A stretch of DNA of 64,000 nt from Excoecaria cochinchinensis (lineage: Eukaryota > Streptophyta > Magnoliopsida > Malpighiales > Euphorbiaceae), in assembly GCA_947683425.1 (NCBI GenBank), contig CANTUQ010000109.1:1084501-1148500 (forward strand), read 5' to 3'. The stretch's first letter is position 1; the number at the start of each line of letters is the position of its first letter. A model generated the notes under the pieces. It made no database searches and was not told where the DNA came from. It saw nothing but the letters and a program-made list of their open reading frames with translations. This document shows, one piece after another, positions 11,211 to 21,726 of this stretch. A program made the position numbers and the translations under genes.

Positions 11211-13020
11211 ATGATAAATATACTTGTCATATATGCATTGTACTAAAAATGATACATTTTAAATTTAATATTACACAATCAATTAAATTTGTAAAAGAAA
11301 TTGTCAATCAACTAATATAAAGTATTTTATTTAAACAAAAGGTCAATTAAATATAAAAATACTACCTAATGCAAAAAATTAAAATATCTTAATTCATAAT
11401 TCAGAAATAAACTCTGTTGAAACTTCAAAATGTACATCCTATTCTTACAAAAAACAAAATCATATATTAGATAAAAATAATAATTTTATATGAATGAATA
11501 AAATATATATTTTATACTACTCAAATGACAGCATAGAAACAAATAAACAGTGCCTTATGAATAGCAAGCTACTGTTCATCATCTAATTTGGAAGGGCTTC
11601 CTCACAGGGGGTCCAGCAACATCAGCATCGGCCTGCACAAGATTAGCCAAAAACATAGAAATACAAGTTAAAAACAAGAAATTCAAAATCAAACAAAAGA
11701 TTAATTACAAGATTGAAAGAGAAATAATTAAACAAATTAATATGAATTGCATTTTCGCATTTAACTTCACTTCAGGCTCAACTATTATTGAATAAAACAA
11801 CAACATTGCAGATAATCCAACTCTGGAGCAATAAAGGCAGCACCAAATTAGAAATGCAAGTAGAAGTAAAACTAAATTCCTTACAGCAAAATTAAAGAGA
11901 AGGATAGTATTGTTCTTGCCTAATTACATTCAAAATCAAAAGAAATAAAATAGGGAACAAGAAAATGAGATTCGGATAGAGAAACAAAGCTTCTAAATTA
12001 AGACAAATACAGAATAATCCAGTTTTCTGGTTAGATCCCATTTTCCATATAGAGAGAAACTTGCCAAGTTCATCCAAAAGTCTATAATTAAGTTGATGTA
12101 TCCTGCGGCTATTGTCTTTTTAGATGCACATAGTATCTAGAATGCACTCCATTTGCCAAGGTTTTTCACTAAGTACAACTAAGTGAATGAAAGTCCAGCA
12201 TTGTGAATTCTTGATACTTATAGCTTAGTAATCGCGATTATGCTTCTACAGCAACACCACCCTCTGAAATTCCATTTCTCCATCACCTCAAATTTTGCCC
12301 CCTTGCAAAATACCAACGCCCATTTGATTGGCTAGCGAATGGAGCATATAGTGCTAAAATTAAGCTCAATTAACCAAAAGTATAGTAATTTATGAAATCA
12401 ATACGAAAAATAGCAATCAAGACATCAAATCGCACACTATCAATAAACCTAAGATAAACTTGAGAGGATCGCCGGAGAGGCCATCAGTTTGAGCTACAAA
12501 AGTGCAGCAGTAGAACGGAACAATAACAATAACAACAAGAAGAAAGAATTTAAATCTTACCACAAAAAATCTCTATTTTGCAGCTTTCTCTGCAAAACCA
12601 AGGAAAAAAATCTTTAGCAGAGCCGTAAATAAACCAAACCCATATCCAGATATAAAAATCAGATAGAGAAATAGAAAAATAACAGATTAAAACTGAGATT
12701 CAGATAGAGAAACAAAGCTTCAATTTAGAGTGTAGCGTAAACTGAACGAAGCGTTTGTGTTTGGGACTGGCGAACCTGCCAAAACGTACGGAATGGATGA
12801 GGCGATGACAACAGTGGACAGAGGCAAGGGAGAATAAAACACAAACCGTGGAGGAGGCAACGGAGAACAAAACACGAACCATGGACGTAGCCGAGCAAGT
12901 AGTGAGAATTGGTGGAGGTAATCGACGAGGCGGTGATAACAGTGGAGGATGACGGCATCAAGGGAGATCTGAGAAATCTCAGATTAAATTGAAATCAAGG
13001 GAGAGACATATTAGGGATTT
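11211..13020 (-). other. Interior of the CACTA element, exon-like pieces on the minus strand
   Basis: About 1.8 kb between the two subterminal arrays. On the minus strand, a GC-richer stretch at 12960-12700 looks like a gene start, with ATG at about 12961 and a Ser/Thr-rich reading of 78 codons. An exon-like end at about 11632-11576 has an acceptor TTGTGCAG and reads ADADVAGPPVRKPFQI before a stop. The two could be the first and last exons of a captured or element-encoded gene, but I recognise neither and cannot trace a complete coding chain. Confidence 0.3.
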
Positions 13021-14599
13021 TCTTTTATTATTGGCGACATTTTCTATACTTCGTTACCATATATATATTTTTTGATATATTTGTTTGTTATAAATTTAAT
13101 TATTTTTTATGATATAATTTATTTATTATATATTAATATTATAATTAATTATGATATAATATTATTATTGTCATAAATTAATTGTACTGGTGACGATATA
13201 TATTTATTTTTTGTGATATATTTATTTGTCATAAATAAGATTATTATGACAATATAATTTTATTATCACTAATTAATTAGATTATGACATAAAAATATTT
13301 TTTTGTGATATATTTGTTTGTTATAAATTCAATTATTTTTATAACATAATTTCATATATTAACATTATAACCAACCGTGACAAAAAAATATTATTGTCAT
13401 AAATTGATTGTATTGGTGACGGAATTGTATTTCGTGATAATATATTCCTTTTTTGTAACATATTTATTTATCATAAATAACATTATTATGATGAAATAAT
13501 TTTATTGTCACTAATTCATTAAATTGTGACATAAATAATTTATGTCACAAAAAAATAAGTATTTTATGACGAATATATATGTCGCAAGTAGTTATTTTTT
13601 TCGTTATATTTTTTTTCCTCCAAAAGAAAAAGGTTGAAAATTTTCCCTCCATATCAAAGGTGACGAAATTATGTCTCGTCACAGAATATTCATTTTTTGT
13701 GACACATTTATTTGTCATAAATAAAATTATTTTTTAAATATAAATATTTTTCAAAAAAAATTAATTAGAATTTTTTGTTATATCGATATGTTTTTTTTAA
13801 GGAAATGATTTTATTATCACTAATTTATTTAATTATGACAAAAATAATTCGTCACGAAAAATAAATATTTTGTGACGATTTGATATGTTGTAATAAATTA
13901 TTATTATGTCATTAAATTTTTTTCTTCAAAAAAAAAGGTGAAAAATTTTCCCTCCTAAATAAACCATGACGAAATATTTTTTTCGTCACAAAATTAATCT
14001 ATTAGTGACGAAAATTAAAATATAAAATGATGCAAGATAATTTTGTCACAATAATAAATAGTATGGTGAAGTTTTAAAAAATTCGTCATTATAAGTTATA
14101 ATTAGTACTGACAAAATTTTACGCGTCATTAAAAAATTTGTCACAAAAAGTCAAATTTCTTATAGTTACAGCGGAATAAAACAGAAACCCAAAACAGGAT
14201 CCATGTATTTTCAATTGATTCAAAAGGAAGAGATTAAGATTTACCGACCTTAGAACGAAATTAACACCTTATCTCGGACTATAGGCGGTGCTGCAACCAT
14301 GAATGCCCTCTACCGGTATCCACACGCACGAATCAACGAACAAAACTCGCAGGGGTGCTAGCTCCCTTCACATGCGACTGAATTTTTTGCGCTTTCTTTC
14401 TCAAAGAAAATGGCGGCTAGGGTTTTTCAAGTGGCGGTTGGGTTTTCTTTCCTAAGAAAAATGACCACTCTTTTCTTTCTCTCTTAGGAAAAACGTGATT
14501 AGGGTTAATCCTCTATTAACCTATAATCAATGATATATATCTGTATATATTTTAAACCCTAAAGAGATAAATAAGGATATTATCTCTTATTCAAAATAA

Positions 14600-14643
<44 letters not shown>

Positions 14644-14728
14644 TTATTTATTTATTTCTTATTCAAAATAATAAGAAATATTATATTAATACATATTATT
14701 ATCTCATATTCAAAATACAAGATTTATT

Positions 14729-14762
<34 letters not shown>

Positions 14763-16459
14763 ATTTCGAAATTAAATATAAATACCTATATTTATATTAT
14801 TCCGAAATACCCTAATAAAATCCATTTTGTTCATCTTTTGGTCTGGGTGTGTGACCCAATAGGTTTATATTAAGTTGGCAGTGGGCCCAATAATTATAAT
14901 AGGCCCACAAGTCATAATTGGTCTCTAGCAATACATTATGACTACCCAAATAATATAAATATCGTTGTCCGATTTTAACCTGATAATAGAATATGCCATT
15001 ATCCTTTTGTCACACGATATCTTATTTAAACATAAGCCATGGTACATGTCAAACTTATATTATTCAAACATATAATTTCTCGATTACTAAGTAGACTGAT
15101 AAATTCAAATGACATTGATTACACTATCAATTCATTCGAGCACAGCCATGCATTTTACAATCCTACTTATCGAGGGGCCTAATAAATATCTCTCTCAAAA
15201 GAGAGGGACAAATTCCATCTTGATTATTCACTTTTCTCTGCATAATTCTCATTATGTCCGATCATAAACTTTATAGTTATCCGATTAAAGATAATATTTG
15301 ATTATGTCAAAACATAATGTTCCTTATGTAGGAAACCGTGATAACCTCAGGTCAAAAGATTCAATAATATATCTATTATAAGATCACTTATGACACTATC
15401 CCATGTAGTGATCTTACAGTGGGTCTATCCAGTACTTTGTTCTCTAACAAATACCTATAGATTCGATTTATACCATCATATATAATCATCCCATGATTAT
15501 CAATACAAATCTATACTAGTCTTAATTTATATTTATGCCCTTTAGTGATAAATGACTAGGGATATCATGAATAACATTGTTATTCATAAACATTACAATA
15601 ATGTAACATGCCAATAATATTAATGTGAAGAAAACCATTATATATAAATGAAATTGTAATGATTACATTAAGATCCAAATGTTTGGCCTAGAGTATAACC
15701 ACTAACACCTACGCCCTAGCCTACCATTCTGGATTAAACTTCTCTAAATTATGCACCTACCATTCCGGATTCAGCACATAATTTAGCTTTAAACAGGTCT
15801 TAAGTCCTAAACTTAGATAATCTTACCATTCCTGGATTAAGACATCTAAGCCCAATTATCCCCTTCCATTCTAAACCAATTAAAATAGATGTCTACAGGT
15901 TAAACTGCCATTCCGGATTCATTAAACCAGCAAAAAACTAAAAGAAATAGAACATAACATATGTAAATTGAATGAATCAATTACAATCAACAGATTGTCA
16001 CACTGAATCAACCTAAATCTTGCATTAGAATCAATCACATACAGATAACCTTAGAGAAAATAAAATTGAAGCATTATGAAGAAATTAATCCAAATAGAGT
16101 GTTTATATGGTTATTGGGGATTTAAGGCATCCCTCAACAAGAAAAAGAACTACTCACTCATTATTGAAATAAAAACTGAATTAAATGAAGAGAAATTGAT
16201 ATTACCCATTTTAGATCTGAAAATAAAATTATCACCAAAGTATATGGATGTTCTTCAATCTAAATCCTCTATTATAACTCTAAATGTAAAGAGGGATATA
16301 GAATCTGAAGCTATAAATTTATTGAAATTGATAAAAACTGAGTATAAAAATTGCTAAGAATGGAACCCTAGATCTAGGTTACAGAGAAATATGAATATCA
16401 AATATGCAAGAAGAAGAACCCCTTTTAAAGAAATTTTTGCCCCTATTTATCAGTTAAGG

Positions 16460-16838
16460 TTACACGGCGATATGTAAACCCATTACTACCATGTAGATCA
16501 TGTTCACAACTGAATGTAGAAGGTTACACGGCGGTATGAAACACCCTTATCGCCGTGTAACTACCTACTGGAATGAAGCTTTTGGAAATGTCTTGGTTTA
16601 CACGGCGGTATGAAACACCCTTACTGTCGTGTAAACACCTACTGGACAGCAGTTGAATTCTTCTAGATTTACACGGTGGCAGAAATGACCTTACCCCCGT
16701 GTAAAACTTCGTCAATCTCGGACAGTCCCGTTTACACGGTGGTATGAAACACCCTTACCGCCGTGTAAAATCATATGCACACAATTCCTGACTTTTTATG
16801 GTTACACGGCGGTATGTAACCCCTTACCGCCGTGTAAA
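16460..16838. repeat. Array of six ~37-bp hairpins
   Basis: Six units, starting at about 16460, 16524, 16597, 16668, 16731 and 16802, each have the arms TTTACACGGCGGTA and TACCGCCGTGTAA around a short spacer such as TGAAACACCCT. Spacing is about 63-73 bp, with unrelated sequence between the units. Arms of units 2, 3, 5 and 6 are nearly perfect and often carry compensating changes; units 1 and 4 are decayed. The array lies in the LTR of Athila-type element A. Confidence 0.9.
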
Positions 16839-19129
16839 GTACCTAAAAATTGCCAAAAAATAATAAAAGTCCAATTTAGTCCATTTAAAGATTTAAGATT
16901 TATTTTAAACAAAAACAACCTAAAATAATAAGTACTTAACTCAAAATCAACCTAAAAATTGACATAAATAAAGCATAGATTTGAACTTATCAAGTGTCAT
17001 ATCTTATCGTATCAAGCATAAATGATAATCATGATTAAGGTATTGGTTTAACAAACACTGTTTCATTCAGTTTCAATAAATAGTAATCTTGGATGCGTCC
17101 AATCTGACTCTTGAAGTGAGATAAAATTTGAGAGATTAAAAAAAAAGAAAAGAAAGAGAGAAGATGGCCTTTGCCTTGACCTGGAGTGACATGCCAGGGT
17201 AATATGCTTTAATTTATCAACTCAACAATAATTGAAATTTTTAAAAACTATTCCTTTGCTTCCTCTGAATCTAGGACAGATACAATTCAATCAAGAAAAA
17301 TCAAGCTCCAATCATTAAGGTGTTATCTCAGAAGATGGACTATCAAATTCAAGACGAATAAGGCTTTGGGTATTAACAAAAAAAAATAAAAACAAAAACA
17401 AAAAAAAGAGTAAAAAATGAAATTAAAAAAAAAAAAGAAAAGAGAACTAATAGCTTTGGTCTAAACCATATGAGGCCCAAGCTACAACCATTGAAAGCTA
17501 CCTCAGAAATTAAGTAACCAAAATCGAAAGAAGGCAAAATGTGAGCTTTTACAGCCAAAAGAGAACCCACTTCTTCAGCTAGTTTACACAAGGGTCAAGA
17601 TGAATCCTTTGGTTCTAAAAAAGGAGGCATGGTCAGAAGGAGCAGCCGTCCTGAAGAATAATGATGAAGGTAAATTCAAGGGAACCACATATACCTCGGA
17701 GAACTGAAGGAGGTCCCATGGCAAAGGCTAAATAATAATAATAATAATGCCCTGCAGGTCGAAAATCAAAAAAAGTCGATATTGCTAAAATTGGGCGCCT
17801 TGCCAGGATTTAAAAAAAGGACATCCTGGGCAAAAATTAAGTGCTGAGAAAGAATATTCAATCAAGACAACCTGAGAGGGCTGATTGATAACAAGAGTCG
17901 AATGCACCCAAGGTGTTACTCATTGAGATTCAATAAAGCTTGTGTTTTTGCATCACATGCCTAGTCATGATCGTTGTTATTGCTATATAGTGCATATAGA
18001 TAGAAATGCATGCATAAGCTAGACATAAACATGCAATTGAAGGGTTAAGAGAAACCTGTGGCGTGCTTGTGGGCATATGCTGGAGCGAGTCTCAAGACAG
18101 TAATTAACAACACTTCATGTGATAGACCCTCCTCCTACCCCAAAAATAAAAAATAAAATAAAAAAAAGAAGGTTGTTAGAGCGGAAAACCGTAATTGGCT
18201 CTCTAAGCAAAAGTTAGGCCAAACGGCAGGGTAAAAACCTAGAAACAGGTAGTCTATCCTACAAAAAAATGAAAAAAAAAAGCCGCTGGAGTGGGTTGGA
18301 TCCATTCTAGCCAAAAATTAGGCACAGGGTTATGTGAAAATCCCCAAAGGGATGCATTTTCTGCTAAGAAAAGCTAGTGTGGAAATCCACAAGGGACGCA
18401 CTACCTTTAAAACAATGACTTTTGAAGCCTGGAGCGATAAGGTGGAATTACCCCGAATAACTTCCTTTTAAGCAAGTAGTGTATAATGCAGAACTTGATT
18501 CAGAGTCCTGAGGGCAAAATGCTCATTGACAAGGGGGCAAAGACACGCATGGGTCAGTTATCTTTAAAAAGATTATGGGTCAGAGTCTGAAAAGTAAAGA
18601 CGACGCTTTTCTAGATCCTTGGGGGCATCAGACAAAGTGAGCAGCTGAGTAGTACTCTCAATGAATCCCTTAACCACCTAGGATGTGGTCTGTCCATTTT
18701 TACATCTCACATGCATCTTGCGTGCATAAATCTTTCGCATATCTCCCCTGCATAACTTTGCACGTGCATAGCCTTGAACTTTGTATATGCCATTCTTCAC
18801 GCAGATTTCGTGTACGTAATCTTTGCATACATATAACGGATAATTCTTTGCACATATTTAGCATACATATCATAAGCATATCACGTGCATTCAATCCTTT
18901 ACACGTATAGTTGCGTACATATAATTTTCGTACATTAACTCTTTGTATGTGTCTCCTTTATATAGCCTTGTATATATGTTGCACACACGTAATTCCATAT
19001 GCACGCACAATCTTTTCTACATGCTCTTGCGCCAATAATTTTATAGGAAAAGGATGAACCAAGCGATAGCTTCAGCACGATGGAGTCAACAAGAAATATG
19101 CGCAAGTTGAAACATGTGATAACTTGTAA

Positions 19130-20215
19130 AGTCCTCTATCAAGGCATTTTAAGTCTTTTTCTCAAGGCATTCCAAGTCTCTTTTGAGCGTTCTCAGTATT
19201 TTCAAAGCATTAAGTCCTTTCCTTAAGGCATTTTAAGTCTCTTTCGAGCATTCTCAGTATTATCTTTAAGTCCTTTTTTAAAGGTATTCTCAGTCTCTTC
19301 GGAGCATTATCTTTAAATCCTTTTTTAAAGGCATTCTTAGTCTCTTTGGAACATTATCTTTAAATCCTTTTTTAAAGACATTCTCAGTCTCTTCGGAGCA
19401 TTATCTTTAAGTCCTTTTTTAAGGCATTCTCAGTCTATTTGGAGTATTATCTTTAAGTCATTTTTCAAAGGCATTTTTAGTCTCTTCGGAGCATTATTTT
19501 TAAGTCATTTTTTAAAGGCATTCTCAGTCTCTTCGGAGCATTATCTTTAAGTCCTTTTTTAAAGGCATTGTCAGTCTCTTCGGAGCATTATCATTAAGTC
19601 CTTTTTTAAAAGCATTCTCAGTCTCTTCGGAGCATTATCTTTAAGTCCTTTTTTAAGGCATTCTCAGTCTTTTTGGAGCATTATCTTTAAGTCTTTTTTC
19701 AAAGGCATTTTCAGTCTATTCGGAGCATTATCTTTAAGCCCTTTTTTAAAGGCATTCTCAGTCTCTTTGGAGCATTATCTTTAAGTCCTTTTTCGAAAGT
19801 ATTCTCAGTCTCTTCGAAGCATAATCTTTAAATCCTTTTTCAAAGGCATTTTCAATCTCTTCGGAGCATTATCTTTAAGTCCTTTTTTAAAGTCATCCTC
19901 AGTCTCTTCGGAGCATTATTTTTAAGTCCTTTTTCAAAGGCATTCTCAGTCTTTTCGGAGCATTATCATTAAGTTCTTTTTTTAAAGGCATTCTCAGTCT
20001 CTTCAGAGCATTATCTTTAAGTCCTTTTTCAAATGCATTCTCATTCTCTTCGGAGCATTATCTTTAAGTCCTCTTTCAAGGGCATTTTCAGCCTCTTCGG
20101 AGAATTATCTTTAAGTTCTTTTTCCAAGGCATTCTCAGCCTCTTTGAAGCATTATCCCTTAAGTCCTTCTTCTAAGACATTCCCAACCTCTTTGGAGTAT
20201 TAAGTTTTTCCAAGT
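19130..20215 (+). repeat. Tandem array of a ~46-bp unit, about 20 copies
   Basis: The unit is built from AAGTCCTTTTTTAAAGGCAT, then TCTCAGTCTCTTCGG, then AGCATTATCTTT. Copies differ by a few bases and by the length of the T run. The first copies (19130-19260) and the last (20100-20210) are the most diverged, which suggests expansion from the middle. No coding frame runs through it. Confidence 0.9.
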
Positions 20216-20584
20216 CGTTCAATCTGAGGGAATGTCCGTGCTTTGTAGCCTAGATAATGGCTTGGTAAGATTTAAAGATATTCGCACTTTGAAATTCTAG
20301 AAAAGACTCGACAGAAATCCAAGAGGATGATATTCCATAAACTATTCTCTAGGGGGCAACCAACCGTCCTTCAGGGGGCATCCGTCTGACATTGACCCCA
20401 ACAGGTATGTACTACCATAGGTACACGTCTCTTTTATATACCCTGCACATTTGCTTTGCCCTTTATTGTAGGAAAAATGGTTCATGATAAGGGCCAGCAA
20501 AGACAACGACAAATGAGTCACCATGCCAACCCAAGGATGGTCAACAGTCAGGCACTGGGCTAACCGGATGGTGGTTAGCATATC

Positions 20585-21100
20585 AAACACTGTGCAAGCC
20601 GAGATGAGGCCAGCGGGACACCTGCAGTAGAACAAATCACAACAGAGGTTGTAGTTAGAGAACACTGTATCTCATAGACACTGTGCAAGCCAAAATGAGG
20701 CCAGCGGGACACCAGCAATAGAATAGATCGCAACAGAGATTGTAGTTAGAGAACACTGCATCTCACAGATACCGTGCAAGCCGAGACGAGGCCAGCGGGA
20801 CACATGCAATAGAACAGATCGCAACGGGATTGTAGTTAGAGAACACTGCATCTCACAGACACCGTACAAGCCGAGAAAAGGCCAGCGGGGTACATGCGGT
20901 AGAATAGATCGTAAGTGGGTTGTAGTTAGAGAACACTACTTCCCATGATATTCTGACACCGTGCAAGCCAAGACAAGGCTAGCGGTGCACATGCAATAGA
21001 ACAAATTGCAATTGGGTTGCAGTTGGATAACACTGCCTCTCACGACAGTCGGGGATCGTGCGGGCCGAGACGAGGCCAGCAGGATGAAGGTGATCGAATG
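20585..21100 (+). repeat. Tandem array of a ~92-bp unit, six copies
   Basis: Copies start at the string AC[CT]GTGCAAGCC at about 20587, 20680, 20771, 20861, 20957 and 21056 (last one diverged). Each holds GAGGCCAGCGGGACAC and GTTAGAGAACACTGC. Unit lengths by eye are 93, 91, 90, 96 and 99. The reading frames across it are by-products of the repeat. Confidence 0.9.
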
Positions 21101-21257
21101 AATCGTCAAAGGGTTGCGGTGAAGTACACTACAACTCGGCAGCAAGGGGTCACCAGCTCGAACACCCCGCGGAAGGCAAAGGGCTGCCTCAAGTACGCAT
21201 CTCTTTCCTTCTTCTCTGAATTTTGGCTCATCTGGGCACTAGTGCACTAGTTTTCCC

Positions 21258-21270
21258 AAAATTGGGGGCA
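21258..21270 (+). other. Polypurine tract
   Basis: AAAATTGGGGGCA directly precedes TATTGACACCGGGTC, where the 3' LTR seems to start (TG at 21276). This would prime plus-strand DNA synthesis in the element to the left. Confidence 0.55.
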
Positions 21271-21726
21271 ACTATTGACACCGGGTCTTGAGACAGCCCA
21301 AATCAAAGTTACCCAATGATGATAAGATGCCTGCTCACGGGCAAAAAAGTTAAAAGTGATGATTTCCTTGTCAAATTTGCATTTTAGAGTAAAAAAATAA
21401 AAAATAATAAAAAATATTTTAAAAATTAAATTTGAAAAGTAGAGTTTAGAAATTATAGTATTTTTAGTTAAATTTAAAAATTAAAACAAAAAATTCGTGA
21501 ATGTCGGCAAATTCATATATTTTACCGTAGATATCATCCTAGAATTTGTATATTTATTTCATAAATACCTAAAAATTCATATATTACTAATAAAATAATA
21601 TGTTAATATTATAATTTACATTTGAATGTATATTCATATAATACTAAATTAAATAATATGTCACAATTATACATGTCAACATGAAATCATACATTACTAA
21701 GTTACACTTATGTGAAACAAAATAAC

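Larger units (their letters stand above)
8778..14167. mobile_element. CACTA-type DNA transposon, non-autonomous
   Basis: The left end reads CACTATAAGAAATT and the right end AATTTCTTATAGT followed by T instead of the expected G, so 13 bases of the terminal inverted repeats match perfectly. The 3-bp flanks are ACG (8775-8777) and ACA (14168-14170), a one-mismatch duplication. Both ends are lined for 300-1100 bases with 'TCGTCAC' and 'GTGACGA' subterminal motifs (8790-9030 and 10785-11210; 13020-14160), as in plant CACTA elements. About 3.6 kb long without the hAT insertion. No TNP2 or TNPA is recognisable inside. Confidence 0.8.
8744..15707. repeat. Solo LTR (about 1.58 kb) with CCTAC duplication, carrying a CACTA insertion
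   Basis: The block starts TGTTGGGTTTC and ends ACCACTAACA, and both sides carry the perfect 5-bp duplication CCTAC (8739-8743 and 15708-15712). Without the CACTA insertion (8778-14167) it is about 1574 bp. No PBS, polypurine tract or coding DNA lies inside, so it is a solo LTR left by LTR-LTR recombination. The orientation is not certain; the minus strand starts TGTTAGTGGTTATACTC. Two (TA)n runs lie at about 14601-14638 and 14739-14762. Confidence 0.8.
5626..16992 (-). mobile_element. Athila-type Ty3/gypsy element A, reversed, 3' half missing
   Basis: Reading on the minus strand: an LTR (from about 16992 to 8408, split by a later nest of insertions), a PBS for tRNA-Asp at 8401-8384, gag, protease and the very start of the RT region, ending at 5626. 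RT, RNase H, integrase and the second LTR are absent. The edge at 5626 is exactly the end of an unrelated gypsy LTR. The assignment rests on the Athila/Tat-type PBS and the close likeness of gag and protease to element B at 52-64 kb. Confidence 0.75.
8408..16992 (-). repeat. LTR of Athila-type element A, split by a nested solo LTR
   Basis: Two parts, 8408-8743 and 15713-16992, together about 1.6 kb once the inserted block is removed. The inner edge is placed just outside the PBS, and the outer edge at the CTTATCA near 16992 is a guess from TG...CA rules; no second copy exists to prove it. The outer part contains six hairpins and a TATA-like ATAAATAGG (minus strand, about 16450). Confidence 0.5.
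16993..21275 (+). mobile_element. 3' non-coding region of a Tat/Ogre-type Ty3/gypsy element
   Basis: About 4.3 kb with no believable reading frame but strongly patterned: A-rich stretches with repeated 'CTGGAGCG' and 'GCAAAAATTAAG' themes (17600-18500), degenerate CGTGCATA-like repeats (18680-19030), a ~46-bp tandem array, a ~92-bp tandem array and finally a polypurine tract. Tat-lineage elements have such long repeat-rich tracts between integrase and the 3' LTR. No gag or pol of this element is in the window. The lineage is inferred from layout. Confidence 0.5.

Noticed and set aside
12700..12961. Overlapping minus-strand frames as two genes
   Set aside because: Overlapping frames over one GC-rich leader-like stretch; at most one exon, described with the CACTA interior.
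16076..16357. 93-codon frame as a gene
   Set aside because: Lies inside the Athila-type LTR, low-complexity Lys/Ile/Leu-rich, no known domain.
16460..16838. Regularly spaced palindromic repeats as a CRISPR array
   Set aside because: Plant nuclear context inside an LTR, units vary, and there are no cas genes.
19130..20215. 46-bp array as CRISPR or as coding repeats
   Set aside because: No spacers between units and stops in every frame; it is a minisatellite.
20342..21250. Several 65-107-codon frames as genes
   Set aside because: They follow the 92-bp tandem repeat and its edges; the protein repeats are by-products.
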